A stretch of DNA of 64,000 bases, from positions 531,185,008 to 531,249,007 of the forward strand of contig NC_134353.1 in assembly GCF_048569485.1 (NCBI RefSeq), read 5' to 3'. The notes under the pieces were generated by a model. The model was not told where the DNA came from. It searched no databases and was given only the letters and a program-made list of their open reading frames with translations. How positions within the stretch are numbered: position 1 is the stretch's first letter; each line of letters begins with the position of its first letter. Shown here in pieces: positions 44,162 through 56,900 of the stretch. The position numbers and the translations under genes are program-made. The DNA is from Anomaloglossus baeobatrachus (Eukaryota > Chordata > Amphibia > Anura > Aromobatidae).

Positions 44162-45400
44162 CAAGCAACCCGGGGGGGCGCGCAACATAAAGGATGAGGG
44201 GATGGAACATGATGTGGGGGCGCAACATGGAGGATGAGGGGATGGAACATGATGTGGGGGCGCAACATGGAGGATGGGGGGATGGAACATGATGTGGGGG
44301 CGCAACATGGAGGATGAGGGGATGGAACATGATGTGGGGGCGCAACATGGAGGATAGGGGGGTGAAGCATGATGTGGGGGCGCAACATGGAGGATGAGGG
44401 GATGGAACATGATGTGGGGGCGCAACATGGAGGATGGGGGGATGGAACATGATGTGGGGGCGCAACATGGAGGATGGGGGGATGGAACATGATGTGGGGG
44501 CGCAACATGGAGGATGAGGGGATGGAACATGATGTGGGGGCGCAACATGGAGGATAGGGGGGTGAAGCATGATGTGGGGGCACAACATGGAGGATGGGGG
44601 GGATGAAGCATGATGTGGGGGCACAACATGGAGGATGGGGGGGATGAAGCATGATGTGGGGGCACAACATGGAGGATGGGGGGGATAAAGCATGATGTGG
44701 GGGCACAACATGGAGGATGGGGGGATGAAGCATGATGTGGGGGCACAACATGGAGGATGGGGGGATGAAGCATGATGTGGCGGAACAACATGGAGGATGG
44801 GGGGATGAAGCATGATGTGGCGGCACAACATGGAGGATGGGGGGCACAAAGCATGATGTGGGGGCACAACATGGAGGATGGGGGGCACGAAGCATGATGT
44901 GGGGGCACAACATGGAGGATGGGGGGATGAAGCATGATGTGGGGGTGCAACATGGAGGATGGGGGGATGAAGCATGATGTGGGGGTGCAACATGGAGGAT
45001 GGGGGGATGAAGCATGATGTGGCGGCACAACATGGAGGATGGGGGGCACAAAGCATGATGTGGGGGCACAACATGGAGGATGGGGGGGCACGAAGCATGA
45101 TGTGGGGGCACAACATGGAGGATGGGGGGATGAAGCATGATGTGGGGGTGCAACATGGAGGATGGGGGGATGAAGCATGATGTGGGGGTGCAACATGGAG
45201 GATGGGGGGATGAAGCATGATGTGGGGGTGCAAGATGGAGGATGGGGGGATGAAGCATGATGTGGGGGTGCAACATGGAGGATGGGGGGATGAAGCATGA
45301 TGTGGGGGTGCAACATGGAGGATGGGGGGATGAAGCACCATGTGGGGGTGCAACATGGAGGATGGAGCATGATGTGGGGGCGCAGCATGGGGGATGGAGC
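44162..45400. repeat. 38-bp minisatellite, ~32 copies
   Basis: Unit GGGGATGGAACATGATGTGG + GGGCGCAACATGGAGGAT with graded variants: GGAACATG/CGCAACATG units first, GAAGCATG/CACAACATG units later. Long minus frames rich in Pro, His and Cys are by-products. Confidence 0.93.
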
Positions 45401-46089
45401 AGAATGGGAAAATGGGGGGGTGGGGGAGGGAAAATGAGGGTGGTGGACAGTATAGCAAATGGGAGTTGCAGTATTGAGAATGAGAGGCATGGTATGGAGA
45501 ATGGGGAAGCATGGGGGGTGCTCGGTATGGAAGGGGAACCATGGTGGGCTTGGTATGGAGGGGGCTTGATATGGAGAAGGAGCAGCACGGGGAGCGCTCA
45601 GTTAGGACCCTGGGAGGGCTCGGTATACAGAATGCGAAGCTTAAGGTTTATTATAGAGTGTGGACAGCATGAGGGGGGCAGTGAAGTGGGGGCTGCATGG
45701 AGAGGTGGGGACAGTGGGGGTCATAGTTCATAAGTGAGGAAGGTCTGGAGGGTATAATTCAGTGGTGAGGACAGTGGGGGTTTTCATTTGAGGGGGCAGT
45801 GTAGTGGAAATGTTATAGGTGAGAATGTGGAGGCTGTATACTATAAGTGACACGGTGTGAGGTCATTCTTTGTGCTGTGAGCTCAGTGATGGGCAGTTAT
45901 TTATTCTTGGGCACAGCCTTGGGCTTACTTAGGGTGGTTACTCTTTAGTGAGGAGAATTATGAGTCTGTCACCAGGTTTTTGCCACCTAATTTGAGAGCA
46001 GCATAATGTAGGGGCAGAGATCCTGATTCCAGTGTTGTCACTTACTGGGCTGCTTAGTGTAGTTTTGATAAAATCACTGTTTAATCAGC

Positions 46090-48290
46090 AGTAGTTATCA
46101 TTTCAGGACTACTTGGTGTGCTGCAGAAATATTTTACTCCCGGAATCCATTCTGTCTGCATGTTCTGGTTCTCGGAAAAACTCGGGGCCACGGTAGTCGG
46201 ACCCCCAGCGATTGGAAAGTTATTCCCCATCCCAAGGATAGGGGGTAAGCTTCCAATGTGAGAAAACCCCTTTAAAGCATTGACTGATTCCAGCAATGTG
46301 TCACTTACTGAGCTGTTTGCTGTCATTTTCTCTGCTGTAGATCTTGCAGTTATACAGAGCTCATGAATATGCTGGACTACCTGCAGCACACCAAGATTAA
46401 GGAAAACAGAGCAGTGTATATGGGCTTCATTAGGAGTGAAAGGCAGCAACTTCAATAGGTATGCACAAATAAGAAGAAACAGAAGTCTTTACATTTGCCT
46501 AAGTATCTGTATATCCCATGGTCAATAATTAGCGATAATAAACGCTATAGTGCACATAAAAAGTTTTATTAGACACAAGGTCCATGGAGTATAGAATATA
46601 ATAAAACACAGGACAGGATGTGACAATGACGGGCGAATAATCCCCATGTGGGGCCACATGTAGGGTAATTCATATACTGTCTCCCTGATATACAAAGTGC
46701 TGAGTGCTAGAACCAAGCTTATACATGAAACACCTACCAGCCTTTACTTACAGCAGTGTACTGACCAGAGTCAGATAATCACAGGCTAGAAAATCAGTGA
46801 GCCATAGAGACCCACAACAGCACTGGCTAGCAGTACAGGGGGCTTACCAACAGGGGGAGAGCGAAGTACAGGGAGCTTACCAACAGGGGGAGATCGCAAT
46901 ACAGGGAGCTTACCAACAGGGGGAGATCGCAGTACAGGGGGCTTACCAACAGGGGGAGATCGCAGTACAGGGAGCGTACCAACAGGGGGAGATCGCAGTA
47001 CAGGGGGCTTACCAACAGGGGGAGATCGCAGTACAGGGAGCGTACCAACAGGGGGAGATCGCAGTACAGGGAGCGTACCAACAGGGGGAGATCGCAGTAC
47101 AGGGAGCTTACCAACAGGGGGAGATCGCAGTACAGGGAGCGTACCAACAGGGGGAGATCGCAGTACAGGGAGCTTACCAACAGGGGGAGATCGCAGTACA
47201 GGGAGCGTACCAACAGGGGGAGATCGCAGTACAGGGAGCGTACCAACAGGGGGAGATCGCAGTACAGGGAGCGTACCAACAGGGGGAGATCGCAGTACAG
47301 GGAGCGTACCAACAGGGGGAGATCGCAGTACAGGGAGCGTACCAACAGGGGGAGATCGCAGTACAGGGAGCGTACCAACAGGGGGAGATCGCAGTACAGG
47401 GAGCTTACCAACAGGGGGAGATCGCAGTACAGGGAGCGTACCAACAGGGGGAGATCGCAGTACAGGGAGCTTACCAACAGGGGGAGATCGCAGTACAGGG
47501 AGCGTACCAACAGGGGGAGATCGCAGTACAGGGAGCGTACCAACAGGGGGAGATCGCAGTACAGGGAGCGTACCAACAGGGGGAGATCGCAGTACAGGGA
47601 GCGTACCAACGGGGAGATCGCAGTACAGGGAGCGTACCAACAGGGGGAGATCGCAGTACAGGGAGCGTACCAACAGGGGGAGATCGCAGTACAGGGAGCG
47701 TACCAACAGGGGGAGATCGCAGTACAGGGAGCTTACCAACAGGGGGAGATCGCATGTGGCCCCACATGGGGATTATTCGCCTGTCATTGTCAAATCCTGT
47801 CCTGTGTTTTATTATATTCTATATCCCATGGACCTTGTGTCTAATAAACGCTATAGTGCACAAAGCTTTATTATCGCTAATTATTGACCATGGGATATAC
47901 AGATACTTAGGCAAATGTAAAGACTTCTGTTTCTTCTTATTTGTGCATACCTATTGAAGTTGTTGCCTTTCACTCCTAATGAAGCCCATATACACTGCTC
48001 TGTTTTCCTTAATCTTGGTGTGCTGCAGGTAGTCCAGCATATTCTTGAGCTCTGTATAACTGCAAGATCTGCAGCAGAGAAAATGACAGCAAACAGCTCA
48101 GTAAGTGACACATTGCTGGAATCAGTCAATGCTTTAAAAGGGTTTTCTCACATTGGAAACTTACCCCCTATCCTTGGGATGGGGAATAACTTTCCAATCG
48201 CTGGGGGTCTGACTACAGTGGCCCCGAGTTTTTCCGAGAACCAGAACATGCAGACAGAATGGATTCCGGGAGTAAAATTTCATAGTCCGG
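46090..48290. repeat. Large inverted repeat flanking a 33-bp minisatellite
   Basis: 46125-46670 and 47752-48270 are reverse complements with small differences (for example CTCGGAAAAACTCGGGGCCA and its reverse near 48225). The arms hold AATAAACGCTATAGTGCA and end in GTGGGGCCACATG at the array border. Together they form a roughly 2.2-kb foldback. Confidence 0.85.
46830..47755. repeat. 33-bp minisatellite, ~28 copies
   Basis: Unit AGTACAGGGAGCGTACCAAC + AGGGGGAGATCGC; a GCGTAC/GCTTAC variant alternates irregularly. 33 is a multiple of 3, so plus codes an 11-residue repeat (QGAYQQGEIAV) across the array; this looks incidental. Confidence 0.95.
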
Positions 48291-48629
48291 TCTCCTGAGC
48301 TGTGCACTTAAGAGGTCTTTTGAGCAATTGGTGGGGGTCTCAAGTCCCACCCCATGATGCCCCTTCTCCCTACTAAGCCCACCTCTGCCCTTCTAATCTC
48401 AGAATTAATGGACCTAAACATATAAGATCTCCTCCAAAAGTTAAGTCTACTGCCTGGGACTAATCAGTATTGAGGTTCTTATATGGTCTACAGTTTAATG
48501 ATGGCTGGTAACAACTACCAGCATCTCCTTACCATTGTTAAGGACATACTGAGAGTTCTACGTTAATGGAATACATATATGTTTATGGGTCTAACCTGAC
48601 ACTGCACATGATTGCTGTACGAAGTTGGC

Positions 48630-48880
48630 AATGTATTCATGTACTGATGGTGGTTTTGGTGATGCCTTATTGTCTTTAGGGTGGGTTTGGCAATGTATTA
48701 TTGTCTTTAGGGTGGGTTTGGTGATGTATTATTGTATTTAGGGTGGTTTTGGTGATATTACTGTATTGACAGTAGTTCTATTGATGTATTACTGTACTAA
48801 CTGTGGTTTTGGTTACGTATTCTTGTATTTAGGGTGGTTTTAGTTATGTATTACTGTACTGATGATGGTTCTGGTGATAG
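48630..48880. repeat. Degenerate ~36-bp tandem repeat
   Basis: Repeated TGATGTATTATTGTATTTAG followed by GGTGGTTTTGG, about seven diverged units. Confidence 0.7.
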
Positions 48881-49914
48881 TCATGTAGCTGTTGTAATCT
48901 TTACCTTTATCAGTCTTGATCCTAAAACATAAGGTCAGCGTACTGGACTAAAAATACAGCTATCTGCATGTCTGTCAGCCTAATAAATAAGAGACTAAAG
49001 CCCCCATACACTATGGTCTGATTTTTAGGCCGGCAGCTATCTTGCTCAGCTCTCCCATATACAGGAGCACTCATTCTGCCAAGTATTTCTGTGTTCTTTA
49101 TTAGAGCCGCTGCTGGACATCTCAGGCAGCAGCTTATCATTTAGAGGATAATAGGATCTACACTCCGTAATCGGACATGCTGGAGCCTTATTCCCCCCGA
49201 CAATCAGAAGTTAGAGCCCCCATACACATTGGGCTGTCAGCAGAACCCGTCGATATTGGCGGGTTTAGACCACTTTAGGTTAATGTGTATGCAGGTCTTA
49301 ACTACTATCTGAAGGCTCTGGGCTCTATCAGGGAATGTGCACACGTCTTGTAGTTGTCTGTGAACCCCCGGAATTATTCAGACAGAATACGCTTCAGGAC
49401 AGTCAGCATTTTATCCTGAAGCAAATATATATTTATTTTTTTTTGCTGTTGCTTCTTGGTTGTTTTTTTCAACATCTTTTAGCTACTGGATTTTACTTAT
49501 TTTTTAAATGAAGTAGTAAGCGGCATCCAAGCAGCAGCCGCCATATAATGGTCACTGTCAGTCGCTTCATGTCTGAGGAAACCTGACGCGCTTAAAAAAC
49601 TCCAAAGACTGAACATATGGACAGCAAGTCGTTTACATTGCAGTGTATGAGTTCATTTCTTTAATATTTAGAGTTTGGGGTTTTTGGGCGGGTTACAGCG
49701 CGTATCTGTCTGAAAACAAAATGCTGTGTGCACATACCCTTAATCTGACTGATCAGAAGGGGGCGCCACCACTCACAGTGCCTAGGGCAGCAAAACCCCC
49801 AAAGACGGCCCTGCACAGATACATACACATACAGGCATACGTACACATATTTATTTAAAGAGAAATTCACAAAAACACATATAAACAGACAAATCTATAC
49901 ACAGTCATATACAC

Positions 49915-49950
49915 TGACATACATAGATACACACACACACACACACACTA
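49915..49950. repeat. (CA)n microsatellite
   Basis: About 12 AC dinucleotides near 49930-49948 in a wider ACATA-rich tract. Confidence 0.85.
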
Positions 49951-50099
49951 TTTTTATATATTTATCCAGTATATATATTTCTAATATTGGGAAGCCGGCA
50001 ACAGCCTCATTCACCTCCCGGCTTGTATAACAGACATAGCCGCACACAGAGCACACTAACACTGCTGTATATACATCACAAGAGAGGCTGGGGACATAC

Positions 50100-50420
50100 A
50101 CATTACTGGGGGAAATACATATTACTGAGGAAAGGGGTATACAGCAATGGGGGGCATACAGCTCTAGAGGAGGGCGGTGACTCTGAGGTGGGGGGACAAA
50201 CAGCTGTGAGGTGGGGGGTGACATGCAGCTCTGGGGGTATACAGCTCTGGGGTGGTGGGGGACATACAGCTCTGGGGGATATACAGCACTGGGGTGGGGG
50301 GACATACAGCTCTGAAGGGGTATACAGCACCTGGGTGGAGAGAGCATACAGATCTGAGGGGGTATACAGCACCTGGGTGGAGGGAACATACAACTCTGGG
50401 GGTATAGTACTATGCAGCCC
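50100..50420. repeat. Degenerate tandem repeat rich in ACATACAGCTCTGGGG
   Basis: Roughly ten irregular units of GGGGACATACAGCTCTGGGG or similar, inside the outer hAT element. Confidence 0.65.
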
Positions 50421-50439
50421 CCATTGTCCTCCATATAAT

Positions 50440-51280
50440 ATTATGTAGCCCCCATATGCACTATTTAGCCCCCATATAACATTAAGCAGCCCCCATATAG
50501 CACAATGCAGACCCAGATAGCATTAGGCATCCTCATGTAGTATACAGCCCACATATAGCACAAGGCAGACACATATGGCATTAGGCACCTTCATGTAGTA
50601 TATAGCCCACATATAGCACAATGCAGACCCAGAAAGCAATAGGCACCCTTGTGTAGTATACAGCCCACATATAGCACAATACAGACCCAGATAGCATTAG
50701 GCACCCTCATGCAGTATACAGCCCCTATATACCACAGTCAAGAGCCAGATAGCATTAGGCACCCTTATGTAGTGCAGAGCCCCTATATAGTACACTGCAG
50801 AGTCAGATAGCATTAGGCACCCTCATGTAGTACACAGCACCTATATAGCACAGTGCAGAGCCATATAGCATTAGGTATCCTCATGTAGTACACAGCCCTA
50901 TATAGTACATTGCAGACCCAGACAGCACAGTGCAGAGCCAGATAGCATTAGGCACCCTCATGTAGTATACAGCTTGTATATATCACAGCCTGTATATAGC
51001 ACAGTGCAGAGCCAGATAGCAGTAGGCACCCTCATGTAGTATACAGCTTGTATATATCACAGCCTGTATATAGCACAGTGAAGAGCCAGATAGCAATAGG
51101 CACCCTCATGTAGCATACAGCTTGTATATAGCACAGCCTGAATATAGCACAGTGCAGAGCCAGATAGCAGTAGGCATCCTCATGTAGTATACAACTTGTA
51201 AATATCACAGCCTGTATATAGCACAGTGCAGCGCCAGATAGCAGTAGGCACCCTCATGTAGTATACAGTGATTAATACTC
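50440..51280. repeat. ~57-60-bp tandem repeat
   Basis: Units of CACAGTGCAGAGCCAGATAG + CATTAGGCACCCTCATGTAG + TATACAGCCC..., about 14 diverged copies, some with an extra TGTATATATCACAGCC insert. Confidence 0.85.
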
Positions 51281-51652
51281 CCTTCTCCTCGTTCCCCCGC
51301 TGATCCGGTCTCCTCGGCGCGCATTGCTGTTGCTCGCTCTGACCTCTCAGCAGGCGCGCAGTGATGACGTCACCGCGCTCTGCTGCAGAGCTTTCAGAAC
51401 GCCGACAGTTACAGTGGGGAGAATGATGAGAGAGGGAGCGCGCCACTCACTCTCTCATCATTGCTCTCAATAGTATCGGCACCTGCGATGCCGATACAAT
51501 TGAAAGCGCGATCCTCGGGAGGGGGGGGTGACAGCGCGGCCACCGGGCCCCCCTGAGTAGAGGTGCGCTACTCCTGCCACCACGAGTGGGCCCCCCGGCA
51601 GCTCAGGGCCCCGGCATTTGACCGGATTTGCCGGGTGCTGGCGCCGGCCCTG

Positions 51653-52637
51653 GGGTCTGGTGTAATGTATGTATCACTGTTCTCCCTGCACACAGGGCAA
51701 TAGAGCCCCATACACATGGCAGTTATTGGTCCCACAGTGGGGATAATGGGAGTGGGTTCTGGTGTAATGTATGTATCACTTCTCCCTGCACACAGGGCAT
51801 TAGAGCCCCATACACATGGCAGTTATTGTTCCCACAGTGGGGATAATGGGAGTGGGGTCTGGTGTAATATATGTATCACTTCTCCCTGCACACAGGGCAT
51901 TAGAGCCCCATACACAGGGCAGTTATGGTTCCCACAGTGGGGATAATGGGAGTGGGGTCTGGTGTAATATATGTATCACTTCTCCCTGCACACAGGGCAT
52001 TAGAGCCTCATACACATGGCAGTTATTGTGGGGATAATGGGAGTGGGGTCTGGTGTAATGTATGTATCACTTCTCCCAGCACACAGGGCATTAGAGCCCC
52101 ATACACATGGCAGTTATTGTTCCCACAGTGGGGATAATGGGAGTGGGGTCTGGTGTAATGTATGTATCACTTCTCCCTGCACACAGGGCATTAGAGCCCC
52201 ATACACATGGCAGTTATTGTTCCCACAGTGGGGATAATGGGAGTGGGGTCTGGTGTAATATATTTATCACTTCTCCCTGCACACAGGGCATTAGAGCCTC
52301 ATACACATGGCAGTTATTGTTCCCACAGTGGGCATAATGGGAGTGGGGTCTGGTGTAATGTATGTATCACTTCTCCTGCACACAGGGCATTAGAGCCCCA
52401 TACACATGGCAGTTATTGTTCCCACAGTGGGGATAATGGGAGTGGGGTCTGGTGTAATGTATGTATCACTTCTCCCTGCACACAGGGCATTAGAGCCCCA
52501 TACTCAGGGCAGTTATTGTGGGGATAATGGGAGTGGGGTCTGGTGTAATGTATGTATCACTTCTCCCTGCACACAGCGCATTAGAGCCCCATACACAGGG
52601 CAGTTATTGTGGGGATAATGGGAGTGGGGTCTGGTGT
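51653..52637. repeat. ~91-100-bp minisatellite, right part
   Basis: Same unit as 42853-43620; many units here carry an added TTCCCACAG, giving 100 bp. Ends where the BEL/Pao element begins. Confidence 0.95.
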
Positions 52638-53241
52638 TGTTGTGTCCCATGAATGGGAACAACCTGTTGTATATAATTCTTGGATTGCATATTTTTTCCT
52701 CCTATCAGGAAATTCCTTACTGTTACTAGGTAGATTAGACTGTATGAAGTTTGTCCCTATGTTGCTCCCTTAGTTGGCTTCTGTATAGAAAGCTCCTCCC
52801 TTCTCCTTCAGTTTAGTCTAGAGGAATCATTACTGAAGAGACATGTCTGCAACCCTGTACAGATTATTCCTTTTCACCTGCCTTTACTTTGTACTTAATA
52901 CAAGATTCTAGAAGAAAACTACAGCGTTTCTCCTTGTCTTCCTACAAGTCATCGTTTGGGCTGAGTTAACACTATCTGTGAAAGCCGGTAGAGTGAGTAA
53001 AATCATACAGTTATCTAAGGGACTGATAATTAGAGCGGTTGGATTCATTGCTACCAGGAAGAGACAGAACAGTGAAAAGGACTAGCTGTGACCGGGATTA
53101 GTATACATATATCAGTAAAGAACCTGTTACCAGGAGTGCTATACTGCATACAATCCAGATAAAGGATTACCCCAAGGGGCTGATAACAAGCCACAGCATA
53201 AAACTATAGCAGCTTCTGACAAAGTGCCCTGTAAAGTAGCA
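52638..53241 (+). repeat. Putative 5' LTR/leader of the BEL/Pao element
   Basis: Begins TGTTGTGTCCC at the array border. The inner LTR edge cannot be fixed without the 3' LTR, which lies beyond the window. Confidence 0.4.
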
Positions 53242-53604
53242 TGTTATGTGCGCACGTTGCGTACAGTTCACTGCAGAAATTTCTGCAGCGATCTGAAGAG
53301 CACATGTGCACTTTAAATCGCTGCAGAAATGTCCGTAGTGAGCGCTGATTCCATGCGCTCTCCCTGCAGCTCATCCCATAGACAGAGCAGGAGCTGTCGA
53401 CAAAGCGCACGGAAGAAGTGACATGTCACTTCTTTTTACGCAGCGCTTCGGCAGTAGCCGAAGCGCTGCGCTCTAAAACGCCACGTGCGCACGGCCCCTG
53501 CACAATCTCCATAGACTGTGCAGGGGACGCAGGACGCATGCAGTTACGCTGCGCTACAAAGCGCAGCGTAACTGCATGTATTTACGCAACGTGCGCACAT
53601 AGCC
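53242..53604. mobile_element. Harbinger-derived MITE
   Basis: Ends TATGTGCGCACGTTGCGTA and ACGCAACGTGCGCACATAGCC, TAA after the right end. Its right part is nearly the same as 61200-61406, the right end of the full Harbinger element, including CGGCCCCTGCACAATCTCCA. Confidence 0.8.
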
Positions 53605-53931
53605 TAAACCTGTTATCAGAACTGTGTGCAGCTATAAGGCTATGTGCGCACGTTGCGTATTTTTCAGTGCAGAAAAAAACGCACCCTCTGGCAGAGGGAG
53701 CAATTGTAAACAATGCGTATTGGGAAAAAAAACGCATCTAAAACGCATGCGTTTTTCATGCGTTTTTCATGCGTTTGCCATGCGTTTTTTTAGGCACGTT
53801 TTCCAACCCACTGTTCAATAAAGTTTGTTGAAAACAGGCCTTGGGAAAAAGAAAACCTGTGATGTCATTTCCTTCTTCTTCACATTCTCTACATTCTCCA
53901 TTGTGGAAACAGAGTGATATTGGCTGAAAAA

Positions 53932-56900
53932 ATGCCGCACCCCACAGGACAGATACGTCTACGCAGGGCACAACGAAGTCGGCTGCTCATTATTCTACTG
54001 TTATTACTTCGCCGTCGTAGACGCCAGGTAATTTTTTCCCCAAATTTGATCATGTTTCTGTTTTGTGTGTTGTGCTCTATTAACCAATTATTATTATTAT
54101 TATTATTATTATTTATTATTATAGCGCCATTTATTCCATGGCGCTTTACAAGTGAAAGAGGGTATACGTACAACAATCATTAACAGTACAAGACAGACTG
54201 GTATAGGAGGAGAGAGGACCCTGCCCGCGAGGGCTCACAGTCTACAGGGGGCTCACAGTCTACAGTCAGGGGGGCTCACAGTCTACAGTACCAATACAAT
54301 ATGTTGTAGGCAATGACAAAAAAGATGTGGGTGCATCCTCTTGTTATTGCACGTGAGGAGAAAGGCCATTTTGCCTCACTGTACAGAGATTTAAGGCGGT
54401 GAGCAAAACCTACTTTTTTTATGTTGCTACATATGTATATGTGTATGTTATACCATATTTCTATATGCATCTCTATAGGCTATTTTCATCATTTTTTTTT
54501 TTATAAATTATGCTAATAACGTATCAGTTGACATATATAATCTGTATCTTAATGTTTTTTAAATTAACCATTGTGAACTATATGTATTATGAATGCCATG
54601 TTTCCGCCTTCTCTGCCATCTTTCCGCCTTCTCTGCCATCTTTCCGCCTTCTCCGGCATCTTTCCGCCTTCTATGACATCTTTCCGCCTTCTTCGGCATC
54701 TTTCCGCCTTCTTCGGCATCTTTCCGCCTTCTCCGGCATCTTTCCGCCTTCTCCGACATCTTTCCGCCTTCTCCGACATCTTTCCGCCTTCTCCGGCATC
54801 TTTCCGCCTTCTCCAGCATCTTTCCGCCTTCTATGCCATCTTTCCGCCTTCTATGCCATCTTTCCGCCTTCTATGCCATCTTTCCGCCTTCTATGCCATC
54901 TTTCTGCCTTCTATGCCATCTTTCCGCATTCTCCGCCATCTTTCCGCCTTTTCTGCCATGTTTCTGCCTTTTCTGCCATGTTAACGCCTGCTCTGCCATG
55001 CTTCCGCCTGCTCTGCCATGTTTCTGCATTCTCTGCCATGTTTCTGCATTCTCTGCCAACTATATGTATTATGAATTATACGTGCTTCTAATCATGAGAG
55101 GATTCAGTAATCTCTGTAATCTCTGCTTCTGGTTGTTATTGTTTTTTTAATTTTTTTTTTTTTTTAAAAAGGTATCCAGACAAATTTATTTCTTTTTGTC
55201 GGCTCCCGATCCACGCTTTTGATCATCTACTAGCAATTGTCAAAACGGACCTAACACACATTGACACTGTGATGCGAAGGTCTATCTCAGCTGAGGAAAG
55301 GCTGCTCATCACCTTGCGGTAAGTTGTAACGTAATATATACCAATCAATGTTTTTGTTTTTTTTTGTGTCTGCTACAGGAATCTGCACCCTTGCATGTTG
55401 AATCTCGACATTTTGGCCACACTCCTCATGTGACAGACACTGGGAATTACGTAGATTTTGTTTTGCTGGAAAATGTTCATGTTGCACTTAATTTAATTTC
55501 TCTAAAAACCTGGCAACATTAAAGTCAATATAGCTGTTACACAATGCAGCCAGAACTTGAGGACAATGCACAGCCAACACCTTTATATGTAATGTCTTCT
55601 TGTCACAACGCAGGCAGTAACGCTTTAGCGATCCCACCAGCGATTTGACCTTGTCAGGATCGCTGGTGCGTCGCAACATGGTCGCTGGTGAGCTGTCAAT
55701 CAGGCAGATCTCACCAGCGACCATTGACCAGCACCCAGCCAGCAGCGACGCGTGGCAGCTATGCTGTGCTTGGTAACTACGGTAAATATTGGGTCACCAA
55801 GCGCTTGGTTAACCGATATTTACCTTACTTACCAGTGCACACCGCCTAGCACGGCTCCCTGCACACCTAGCCAGAGTACACATCAGGTTAATAAGCAAAC
55901 CGCTTTGCTTATTTACCCGATGTGTACTCCGGCGATGCGTGCAGTGATCCGGCACTGGCAACGTGAGAGCGGCGGAAGCTATTAACTAATGTAAATATCA
56001 GATAACCTGGCTGGTTCACCGATAGTTATCTTGGTTACCAGCGTCCGCAGAGGCCGGCTCACTGCGCAATCAGATTGTTTCTATCTCGCTGTCACACACA
56101 GCGATGTGTGGTTCACATCGGGAGAGCAACAACTAAAAAATGAAGCCGAGCTGTGTGTAACGAGCAGCGTTCTCACAGCAGGGGCTAGCTCGCTGCCCAG
56201 TGTCACACACAGCGAGATCGCTAATAAGGTCACTGCTGCGAATTGGTTGAATTAAATTGCAATGTATGTAAATTTTGAAAAAAGTCCCAAACTGGTTTTC
56301 ATTTAATTTTCTTTTCTTTTCCATATTTCTGGCCACTGGAGAGAGTTTTGCATCCCTGCATCTTCAATTTCGGGTTGGTAAATCAACCATTTCCGAAATT
56401 GTGAGGTGCACATGCAACGTGATCTGGCAGAAGTTGCAGCCCATAGTGATGCCTTCCCCAACCGAGCAGACTTGGCTGCAGGTTGCGGCAGGCTTTAAGA
56501 CTGTGGCCAACTTCCCCAACTGCATAGGTGCCGTCGATGGCAAACATGTAAGAGTGCAGAAGCCACCGCGATCAGGATCCAATTTTTTTAATTACAAAAA
56601 ATATTTTTCTGTGGTCCTCATGGCAGTGGCGGATGCCCATTACAACTTTGTGGCCATCGATGTTGGTGCTTATGGCAGTACGGGGGATTCTCGGGTGTTG
56701 AGAACATCACAGATTGGTCTGCAAATTCTTCAAGATTGCGTAACGCTCCCAGCCTCACAACCTTTGCCGGGCTCCACAGATCCAGTCCCCTTTGTGATGG
56801 TATCGGATGAGGCCTTCCCTTTACGAACAAACCTGCTGCGCCCATGCCCACGGAGGGGACTGGATAACCGGCGTAGGATTTTTAACTATCGGCTGAGTCG

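Larger units (their letters stand above)
43709..49813. mobile_element. hAT-like element (inner, 6.1 kb)
   Basis: Left CAGGGCCGTATTTGCC and right GACGGCCCTG are inverted. A 16-bp direct repeat CACAGATACATACACA abuts both ends, but the site is a CA-rich tandem tract, so the true duplication could be 8 bp. The interior is mostly minisatellites and an inverted repeat; I see no intact transposase. Confidence 0.65.
43621..51652. mobile_element. hAT-type element (outer), inserted in the minisatellite
   Basis: Left end CAGAGCCGGCTCCAG, right end GCGCCGGCCCTG; flanks GGGTCTAG (43613-43620) and GGGTCTGG (51653-51660) are an 8-bp target duplication with one change. Without the nested element it is about 1.9 kb. 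No transposase seen. Confidence 0.8.

Noticed and set aside
43967-45588. Long minus-strand frames rich in Pro, His, Cys and Ser
   Set aside because: By-product of the 38-bp minisatellite; all three minus frames are open at once.
46797-47957. 386-codon plus frame with an 11-residue repeat
   Set aside because: Caused by the 33-bp period of the minisatellite; open on the other strand as well. Kept only as an observation on the array.
54510-55091. 193-codon frame with repeated FPPSxxSFRLL text
   Set aside because: Generated by the 20-bp minisatellite in the transposase intron.
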